From assembly GCF_029350945.1 (NCBI RefSeq), contig NZ_JARKMS010000001.1, forward strand, positions 312,375 through 376,374: 64,000 bases of DNA. The letters are read 5' to 3'. Under the pieces are notes generated by a model, which was not told the DNA's origin, made no database searches, and saw nothing but the letters and a program-made list of their open reading frames with translations. Position numbers and translations under genes: made by a program. The DNA comes from Maribacter huludaoensis. GTDB lineage: Bacteria; Bacteroidota; Bacteroidia; Flavobacteriales; Flavobacteriaceae. Shown one piece after another: positions 59,363 through 64,000 of the stretch; position 1 is the first letter of the stretch; every line of letters begins with the position of its first letter.

Positions 59363-60361
59363 GTGCCCAAGATAGGAGACATACAACTACCTGATTTTCC
59401 GTTGCTTTTAGCGCCAATGGAAGATGTAAGCGACCCACCATTTAGAGCCCTTTGTAAAGAGCAAGGAGCCGATGTGGTGTATACAGAATTTATTTCTTCG
59501 GAAGGATTGATTCGTGATGCCGCAAAAAGCGTTATGAAGCTTGATATTTATGAGAAGGAACGCCCTGTAGGTATTCAAATTTTTGGTGCCAATTTAGATA
59601 GTATGTTACAATCTGTAGAGATTGTAGAAAAGTCTAAGCCCGATATCATTGATATTAATTTTGGTTGCCCGGTAAAAAAAGTGGTGTCTAGAGGAGCGGG
59701 AGCCGGAATATTAAAGGATATTGATTTAATGGTCTCTTTGACCAAAGCTATGGTAGAGCATAGTAATTTACCCATTACGGTAAAGACCAGATTAGGTTGG
59801 GACGATAGTAGTATTAAAATTGTTGAGGTTGCAGAACGTTTACAAGATGTGGGCTGTGCCGCAATTGCAATACATGGAAGAACCCGTGCACAAATGTATA
59901 AGGGAAGTGCAGATTGGAACCCTATTAGAGAGGTAAAGAACAATCCAAGAATGCACATACCTGTATTTGGTAACGGTGATGTAAACTCACCAGAAACAGC
60001 CATGAAAATGCGTGATGAATACGGATTGGATGGCGCCATGATCGGTCGTGCAAGCATAGGTTACCCTTGGATATTTAGGGAAATAAAACACTTTTTTGAA
60101 ACAGGAACCCATTTAGCACCCCCAACAATGGCGGAACGTGTAGAAGCTGCGCGTCGTCATTTACAAATGTCCATAGATTGGAAAGGGGAAACTTTGGGCG
60201 TGTTTGAAACTAGGAGACATTATACCAACTACTTTAAAGGAATTCCTAATTTTAAGGAGTATCGTATGAAAATGGTAACCAGTGATGATTCAGCTTCGGT
60301 ATTCGCTGCTTTTGATGAGGTGTTGCAAAAGTTCGGCGATCACCAATTTACCAATGCTTAG
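59363..60361 (+). CDS. dusB: tRNA-dihydrouridine synthase
   Basis: 332 residues from a GTG at 59363, supported by the promoter position. FMN-dependent enzyme reducing uridines in the tRNA D-loop. The TIM-barrel start LLLAPMEDVSDPPFR (about 14-28), the active-site Cys102 in FGCPVKKV, TVKTRLGWD (about 143-151) and IHGRTRAQMYKG (about 169-180) are all DusB-type; GDVNSPETA is the phosphate-binding turn. A helical C-terminal domain begins near 250. Its last 4 bp overlap the end of the convergent permease gene. Confidence 0.95.
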   Translation: MPKIGDIQLPDFPLLLAPMEDVSDPPFRALCKEQGADVVYTEFISSEGLIRDAAKSVMKLDIYEKERPVGIQIFGANLDSMLQSVEIVEKSKPDIIDINFGCPVKKVVSRGAGAGILKDIDLMVSLTKAMVEHSNLPITVKTRLGWDDSSIKIVEVAERLQDVGCAAIAIHGRTRAQMYKGSADWNPIREVKNNPRMHIPVFGNGDVNSPETAMKMRDEYGLDGAMIGRASIGYPWIFREIKHFFETGTHLAPPTMAERVEAARRHLQMSIDWKGETLGVFETRRHYTNYFKGIPNFKEYRMKMVTSDDSASVFAAFDEVLQKFGDHQFTNA

Positions 60362-61563
60362 AGGTCTACCAATTTCTTATTGATCCGGCTACTTGCAATT
60401 TTAGAAGCAATAACGCCCAATACAAGAATGGTTGCCAGCACTATGACAATATTAATAAATTCAAACTTTACCGGATAAGCTAAAGTAGCCGTTATTTTTA
60501 GCCAACTGAAAGCAAGCTGCGACCAAACAATTAATACACCAAGCAATACGCCAATTAATCCGCCAAAACCGGTAACAAGAATGCCTTGTACAAAATAAAT
60601 ACGGCGCAATTCTTTGATTGTAGTACCTAGGCTGTACAGAGTTTTAGAATTCTGTTGCTTGTCTAAAATCATCATGATAATAGCGCCTACCACATTAAAT
60701 AGTGCAATGATAAGTACCAAAGTAAAAATGAGATACGTAGCTACGTTTTCGGTATTCAGCATTTTGTAGAGTGTACTGTTCAGTTGCTGTCTGTTTTTTA
60801 GTTGAACGTCATCACCCAATATAGATTGAATCTCTGCGCGTACGGCACTTGGTTCTACGTATTCATCCATCTTAAAATTAATACCGGAAATTGAAAGCGA
60901 ATCTTTTTCCAATAAAGCTTGTGTCAATCGCAAATCGGCAAAAACGTATTTATTATCCAAATCAGCTTCTACGGCATACACGCCACCAATAACCATGGGC
61001 AATTGATTATAGAGCGATGAAATACTTTGTTGCGATATAGAACCCTTACCAGGTTTAAAAGCATAGATCTGCATGGGGCTTCGAAACTGGTTGATGGTTA
61101 CCCCTAATATGTTGGCAATACCTAAACCAGAAACAACTTGAGTATCGTTAATGGTCCAATCGCCAATGTAGAGTGTACTATCAACTCCAGTTACTTTAGT
61201 GTAATTACTATCAACGCCTTTTATATAGGCAATATGGTTTTTGCCTCGGTGCTCAAGAGATACCTTTTCTTCTATTTCTTTAGAGAAAAATGCTAGTCCG
61301 TCAACAGATTGCAAACGTTCTTCCTGTTCAGGAGTAAGGTTGAAAATCTTTCCGGTTATGGGTGAAGCTTTTAAGTCTGGGTCAAAAGATTCGGTAAACG
61401 AAAGGCTAAAAGTTTTTAATCCGGCGAAGGCAGATAATACAATAAATAGAGCAGCAGAGCCAATGACTATTACTAAAAAAGTGATAAAATTAATAATGTT
61501 GACCGCGTTCTGGGTACTTTTAGAACGCACATACCTTTTAGCGATATAGAGAGGAAAGTTCAA
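60358..61563 (-). CDS. FtsX/LolCE-like ABC transporter permease
   Basis: 401 residues. The N-terminus NFPLYIAKRYVRSKSTQNAVNIIN followed by helix 1 (about 25-50) is the LolC/E-type start. A large periplasmic MacB-like domain (about 50-265) precedes three C-terminal helices (about 270-300, 325-350 and 365-390), which form the FtsX domain. In the Lol system such permeases release lipoproteins from the inner membrane. The ATPase subunit is not encoded here. It begins 4 nt after rbfA ends and is probably co-transcribed with it. Confidence 0.88.
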   Translation of the reverse strand: MNFPLYIAKRYVRSKSTQNAVNIINFITFLVIVIGSAALFIVLSAFAGLKTFSLSFTESFDPDLKASPITGKIFNLTPEQEERLQSVDGLAFFSKEIEEKVSLEHRGKNHIAYIKGVDSNYTKVTGVDSTLYIGDWTINDTQVVSGLGIANILGVTINQFRSPMQIYAFKPGKGSISQQSISSLYNQLPMVIGGVYAVEADLDNKYVFADLRLTQALLEKDSLSISGINFKMDEYVEPSAVRAEIQSILGDDVQLKNRQQLNSTLYKMLNTENVATYLIFTLVLIIALFNVVGAIIMMILDKQQNSKTLYSLGTTIKELRRIYFVQGILVTGFGGLIGVLLGVLIVWSQLAFSWLKITATLAYPVKFEFINIVIVLATILVLGVIASKIASSRINKKLVDL

Positions 61564-61567
61564 CCGA

Positions 61568-61960
61568 TCAGCTCTTTTTACGTTTGGGTAACAAATCTCT
61601 GTTCTCTATTGGGTTTTCTTCGCGCTTCAATGACTTTTCAATGTTTTCTATATAATCTAAAGAATCATCCAAATAAAACAATAACTCAGGTACTCTGCGT
61701 AATTGGTTACGTGTACGTTGAGAAAGTTCGTGTTTAATTAGGGGTTGGTTAGATTTTATGCCCTCCATTAACTCTCCAGCTTTCTCATTAGGGAAAATGC
61801 TCAAGTAAATTTTGGCGATAGAAAGGTCTGTTGTTACCGAAACCTTAGATACGGAAATAAGGGTATTACGTAACCCGCCATCTATAGCGGCCTTTTGTAG
61901 AATGTCTACAATATCCTTTTGAATGACCCCAGCTATTTTACGTTGTCTTTGCGTTTCCAT
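61568..61960 (-). CDS. rbfA: Ribosome-binding factor A
   Basis: 130 residues from the ATG at 61960 (METQRQRKIAGVIQKDI). The frame is open further upstream to 62008, but a -7 promoter element at 61965-61972 excludes that extension. KH-like fold that assists 30S maturation near helix 1 of 16S rRNA. The family signature TRNQLRRVPELLFYLDDSLDY (about 83-103) is clear. The box-to-start distance of 4 nt implies a nearly leaderless message, as for gltX. Confidence 0.93.
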   Translation of the reverse strand: METQRQRKIAGVIQKDIVDILQKAAIDGGLRNTLISVSKVSVTTDLSIAKIYLSIFPNEKAGELMEGIKSNQPLIKHELSQRTRNQLRRVPELLFYLDDSLDYIENIEKSLKREENPIENRDLLPKRKKS

Positions 61961-61964
61961 ACTG

Positions 61965-61972
61965 CAAAAATA
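61965..61972 (-). promoter_or_regulatory. -7 promoter element abutting the rbfA start codon
   Basis: Reads TATTTTTG on the minus strand (TAnnTTTG) with 4 nt to the ATG at 61960. Confidence 0.5.
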
Positions 61973-62025
61973 CATAGAAAAATGTATCTTAACCCCTATA
62001 TAATGCACTCTGAAGCAAATAAGGC

Positions 62026-62430
62026 ATGAAAAAGATCGAACATTTAGGTATTGCGGTAAAGAACATGGAAGATTCTAATGCCCTTTTTGAGAAATTACTG
62101 GGTGTGGCACCCTATAAGCAAGAAGAAGTTGCATCGGAAGGTGTACTAACCTCCTTCTTTAAAAACGGACCTAACAAAATAGAGCTTTTATCTGCCACAG
62201 AGCCTAATGGACCTATAGCCAAGTTTTTGGAGAAAAAAGGAGAAGGCATACACCACGTAGCTTTTGAAGTGGAAGATATCGTATCAGAAATGGAACGTTT
62301 AAAAGTAGAAGGTTTTACTTTATTGAATGAAAAACCTAAGAAAGGGGCAGATAATAAGCTAGTTGCCTTTGTACACCCTAAGACTGCAAATGGGGTGTTG
62401 GTAGAGTTATGTCAAGAAATTAAAGAGTAA
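62026..62430 (+). CDS. mce: Methylmalonyl-CoA epimerase
   Basis: 134 residues, a VOC-fold enzyme that interconverts (R)- and (S)-methylmalonyl-CoA in propionate metabolism. Metal-ligand candidates are His6 (IEHLGIAV), Glu53 (KIELL), His76 or 77 (GEGIHHVAF) and Glu127 (VLVELCQ), in the order typical of the family. FLEKKGEGIHHVAFEV is the most diagnostic stretch. Length and N-terminus are standard. It lies alone, divergent from rbfA and about 135 nt before the tRNA gene. The methylmalonyl-CoA mutase genes are not in the window. Confidence 0.93.
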   Translation: MKKIEHLGIAVKNMEDSNALFEKLLGVAPYKQEEVASEGVLTSFFKNGPNKIELLSATEPNGPIAKFLEKKGEGIHHVAFEVEDIVSEMERLKVEGFTLLNEKPKKGADNKLVAFVHPKTANGVLVELCQEIKE

Positions 62431-62441
62431 GCTTTATTTTG

Positions 62442-62473
62442 TTTGTGACAGTTAAAAATAAGTAGTAATATTG
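62442..62473 (+). promoter_or_regulatory. Promoter of the tRNA locus
   Basis: A -33 TTTG (62442-62445) and a -7 box TAATATTG (62466-62473, one mismatch to TAnnTTTG) are 20 bp apart, giving a start near 62480, about 85 nt upstream of the tRNA. Confidence 0.5.
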
Positions 62474-62487
62474 CATCCGCAATTCGA

Positions 62488-62520
62488 GGGTTTTGTAAAA
62501 ACTGGTTTGAGCACCGGTTT
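62488..62520 (+). pseudogene. Possible remnant of a tRNA 5' half in the tRNA leader
   Basis: CTGGTTTGAGCACCGG at 62502-62517 matches the D-arm and anticodon-stem start of the intact tRNA (62580-62595) at 14 of 16 positions; the preceding GGTTTTGTAAAAA is a weak match to the tRNA acceptor and D-stem. It may be the eroded 5' part of an older tRNA copy. It can also form an 8-bp hairpin (62499-62520). D-arm sequences are shared by many tRNAs, so the exact parent is uncertain. Confidence 0.35.
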
Positions 62521-62564
62521 AAATCGAAATACGATATTACAGAACAACATATAGAATTGTTACC

Positions 62565-62638
62565 GGTCCTATAGCTCAGCTGGTTAGAGCACCTGACTCA
62601 TAATCAGGTGGTCCCTGGTTCGAGTCCAGGTGGGACCA
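62565..62638 (+). tRNA. tRNA with CAT anticodon, probably tRNA-Ile2 (lysidine type)
   Basis: A complete cloverleaf of 74 nt. The acceptor stem is GGTCCTA with TGGGACC (one G-U), the D-arm has AGCTCAGCTGGTTAGAGC, the anticodon arm is CCTGA-CTCATAA-TCAGG, and the T-arm is CCTGG-TTCGAGT-CCAGG. The discriminator is A and no CCA is encoded. CAT could mean elongator Met or Ile2. The anticodon-arm core GACTCATAATC and the following TGGTCxCTGG stretch resemble E. coli ileX more than metT, so I favour Ile2, whose C34 is changed to lysidine by TilS. A strong terminator follows. Confidence 0.93.
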
Positions 62639-62643
62639 CATAT

Positions 62644-62683
62644 AAAACTCCTTTAAAATCACTAGATTTAAAGGAGTTTTTTT
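62644..62683 (+). terminator. Terminator of the tRNA gene
   Basis: A 14-bp stem AAAACTCCTTTAAA (62644-62657) with TTTAAAGGAGTTTT (62667-62680), followed by more T residues, directly upstream of the GIY-YIG gene. Confidence 0.9.
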
Positions 62684-62693
62684 ATTTACAACC

Positions 62694-62993
62694 ATGTCTT
62701 CACATACTTACATTCTATACAGCACAACACTTAACAAATTCTATATTGGTGCATGTCATGAAGATTTAGACCAACGTATTGAAAATCATAACGCAGGTGC
62801 TTATGGTTCAAAAAGCTTTACCTCGAATACAAATGATTGGGTTTTATTCTTGAAGTTTGATTGTGATGATTATGCTCATGCTATACGGTTAGAGCGAAAA
62901 ATCAAATCAATGAAGAGTAGCGTTTACATTCGGAACTTGAATACATATGCCGAGCTACGAGATAAGATGTTTAATGAAACCAGGAGCACCTGA
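62694..62993 (+). CDS. GIY-YIG nuclease-domain protein nested between tRNA copies
   Basis: 99 residues, a single GIY-YIG domain. The motif reads TYILYS (5-10) ... FYIGACHEDL (about 17-26); the conserved Arg is in LDQRIENHN (about 26-34) and the catalytic Glu in AIRLERKIKSMKSS (about 63-76). It belongs to the small stand-alone branch related to homing-type and UvrC-like nucleases. It starts 10 nt after the tRNA terminator. Its last codons (Arg-Ser-Thr-stop) are written by the degenerate tRNA copy that begins at 62984: the TGA is part of the anticodon-stem sequence CCTGACTC. No DNA-binding domain is fused. Confidence 0.9.
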   Translation: MSSHTYILYSTTLNKFYIGACHEDLDQRIENHNAGAYGSKSFTSNTNDWVLFLKFDCDDYAHAIRLERKIKSMKSSVYIRNLNTYAELRDKMFNETRST

Positions 62994-63049
62994 CTCTCCC
63001 GATAGCTATCGGGACAGGTGGTCTTCAGTTAAGTAAGATGGGACCACAT
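62984..63049 (+). pseudogene. Degenerate 3' half of the tRNA with a palindrome in the anticodon loop
   Basis: GAGCACCTGACTC (62984-62996) equals 62587-62599 of the intact tRNA, CAGGTGGTC (63015-63023) equals 62605-62613, and TGGGACCACAT (63039-63049) equals 62631-62641. The T-arm between them is eroded. Where the intact gene has the anticodon-loop bases ATAAT, this copy has an 18-bp palindrome. The 5' half is missing, so it cannot make a tRNA. Confidence 0.88.
62997..63014. repeat. Perfect 18-bp palindrome TCCCGATAGCTATCGGGA
   Basis: Self-complementary over its full length and placed exactly in the anticodon loop of the tRNA remnant. I recall CCCGATAGCTATCGGG-type palindromes as frequent in flavobacterial genomes; it occurs once in this window. 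Confidence 0.85.
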
Positions 63050-63051
63050 TT

Positions 63052-63090
63052 AAAACTCCATTAGATCATTTAATCTAATGGAGTTTTTTT
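63052..63090 (+). terminator. Duplicated tRNA-trailer terminator after the tRNA remnant
   Basis: A 15-bp stem (63052-63066 with 63073-63087) plus T-run. It begins with the same TAAAACTCC trailer as the terminator of the intact tRNA, at the same distance from the TGGGACC block, and so is part of the duplication. Confidence 0.9.
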
Positions 63091-63177
63091 ATATTGTAGA
63101 ACACACTACATGTAGTATTTATAGCATGGGTCCTGAATAAATTGATATTCATCAATGGGCATTTTAGCTATTTAATC

Positions 63178-63585
63178 TTAATTATCCGTATTAACATTGT
63201 CTTTCTTAAATCCTTCAACGCTCATAAAGAAAATGAGTCCTAGGGCATAGGCAACAACATCTAACATATCTGCCGTGTACCGCTCATTATAACTAGGAAG
63301 TACTACTTCAAAATAAATTATGAATAGGAAGGTCATTATAATTTGTAGCGGCAAAGGGAGTACTATGTGTTCGTCAGATTTTATATATCTTACGCTGCAG
63401 AGACCTATTTTGAGAACAATGGGCATACATAAAAAATCGTTCAGATAGTTGTTTATAAGTATTGGAATATCAGCATTATAGCGTTGTAGTAGGTATACTA
63501 AGAGTCCAGTAATTATAAATACGGGAAAATAATATTTCTTTACGATGGTTTTGAACATTTTAAGAAGGAAATCTAACAAAATCAT
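63178..63585 (-). CDS. Small integral membrane protein (family sometimes labelled magnesium citrate secondary transporter)
   Basis: 135 residues with about four membrane helices (roughly 19-35, 45-62, 80-98 and 108-125). The pattern LNDFLCMPIVLKIGL ... YFEVVLPSYNERYTADMLDVVAYALG is a conserved flavobacterial family. The transporter label in databases is not backed by anything visible here, and the protein is too short for a usual transporter. An internal ATG at 63558 (MFKTIVKKYYFPV) is an equally good start. It lies 8 nt downstream of a zinc-ribbon membrane protein gene on the same strand. Confidence 0.75.
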   Translation of the reverse strand: MILLDFLLKMFKTIVKKYYFPVFIITGLLVYLLQRYNADIPILINNYLNDFLCMPIVLKIGLCSVRYIKSDEHIVLPLPLQIIMTFLFIIYFEVVLPSYNERYTADMLDVVAYALGLIFFMSVEGFKKDNVNTDN

Positions 63586-63593
63586 TTGTTAAG

Positions 63594-63905
63594 CTAAGCG
63601 GCAATATAGCCGAAGACTAAAGCTAAAAAAGAACCGATGGCGAGTACTACGATCCAAATAGAATAAAAAAAGCGAGAGATATAGCGAATAAAAACGTTTT
63701 CATGATCCTTCGCATTTTCAAAAAATAAGGTAATATCGTTTTTTTCTTTTACCTTTTCAGAAGCCAACTTTTCCTTGTTTTTTTTCTCACGTTCTAACCT
63801 TCTTTTAAGGTTGATATTTATAATATTTCCGCAGTTCTCACAATAATCGCGATTTAGGTTTACGGTCCCGCAATTTTGACAAATTCTATAGCTTTCATTG
63901 CTCAT
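63594..63905 (-). CDS. Zinc-ribbon membrane protein
   Basis: 103 residues. An N-terminal zinc ribbon has two CxxC knuckles, C9-QN-C12 and C23-EN-C26 (ICQNCGTVNLNRDYCENCG), followed by a basic helical linker (about 34-58, LKRRLEREKKNKEK). One long or two short membrane helices occupy about 75-102. The linker is strongly positive and could contact the membrane surface or nucleic acid. The function is unknown. Probably co-transcribed with the membrane protein gene downstream. Confidence 0.78.
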   Translation of the reverse strand: MSNESYRICQNCGTVNLNRDYCENCGNIININLKRRLEREKKNKEKLASEKVKEKNDITLFFENAKDHENVFIRYISRFFYSIWIVVLAIGSFLALVFGYIAA

Positions 63906-63914
63906 AGCACCATA

Positions 63915-64000
63915 TTAGTTGTTGTCCTGAATTAATCCAAGGATAGTTTTCAATAAAAATAGGCAAACACCAATAATTAAGTTTGTCGTATTAATAAGAA
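63915..64000 (-). CDS. Possible C-terminal end of a membrane protein (cut by window edge)
   Basis: A minus-strand frame runs open from the right window edge to a TAA at 63915-63917, giving 27 residues ending in a hydrophobic stretch (NLIIGVCLFLLKTILGLIQDNN). It ends 9 nt before the zinc-ribbon gene and may belong to the same unit. The open frame is too short to be sure. Confidence 0.35.
   Translation of the reverse strand, partial: LINTTNLIIGVCLFLLKTILGLIQDNN

Noticed and set aside
59575-60057. 160-residue minus-strand ORF opposite dusB
   Set aside because: Antisense shadow; dusB shows complete family motifs across this interval.

Overview
The window is chromosomal DNA of a member of the Bacteroidota, almost certainly a marine-type Flavobacteriaceae. 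The evidence is low GC, several promoters with the Bacteroidota -7 element TAnnTTTG, an alternation of housekeeping genes with outer-membrane carboxypeptidase-regulatory/beta-barrel receptors, and typical flavobacterial families (DUF4175, head-GIN, LytTR two-component pairs, S41 peptidase next to rnpA, separate GlnRS and GluRS). I cannot fix the genus. No phage, insertion sequence, rRNA operon or CRISPR array is visible.

Layout. 0-12 kb: a truncated secreted protein, glnS, a POTRA/beta-barrel protein, an SPFH protein, katG, a PepSY membrane protein, rlmF, an ACT protein and gltX. 12-20 kb: a fibronectin-type lipoprotein, then a co-directional run of a giant DUF4175 coiled-coil protein with a collagen-like tract, ybeY, mnmG and a methyltransferase. 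Two perfect parS-type palindromes (TGTTCCACGTGGAACA) bracket mnmG, which suggests proximity to the replication origin. 20-31 kb: OmpH-like lipoprotein, LysE exporter, head-GIN protein, rnr, a 647-bp AT-rich gap, rpiB, GNAT, a solitary C5 DNA methyltransferase with a PD-(D/E)XK-like neighbour, an NlpC/P60 lipoprotein and a DUF1080 protein. 31-38 kb (minus strand): MBL hydrolase, S8 and M1 peptidases, rnpA, S41 peptidase. 38-45 kb: a seven-PAS CHASE histidine kinase with its receiver, and a Na+/H+ antiporter with a TrkA-N tail. 45-57 kb: an outer-membrane receptor in one unit with a LytS-type kinase and LytTR regulator, lepA, and two further tandem receptor paralogues.

57-64 kb holds the two most interesting loci. 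The first is a compact three-gene unit: an Lgt-like membrane transferase, a radical SAM protein with the cysteine layout of the archaeal tetraether lipid synthase (Tes) family, and a small two-helix membrane protein, joined by overlapping starts and stops. It looks like a lipid-modifying system. The second is a tRNA gene (anticodon CAT, probably tRNA-Ile2) followed by a GIY-YIG nuclease gene whose last codons run into a degenerate copy of the tRNA 3' half. In that copy the anticodon loop is replaced by an 18-bp perfect palindrome, and the tRNA trailer terminator is duplicated as well. This looks like a small nuclease-encoding element that uses tRNA genes as its target.

The housekeeping genes form a translation and RNA-maturation theme: glnS, gltX, rlmF, ybeY, mnmG, rnr, rnpA, lepA, dusB and rbfA. 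The accessory genes are mostly envelope proteins: lipoproteins, receptors, proteases and sensors.
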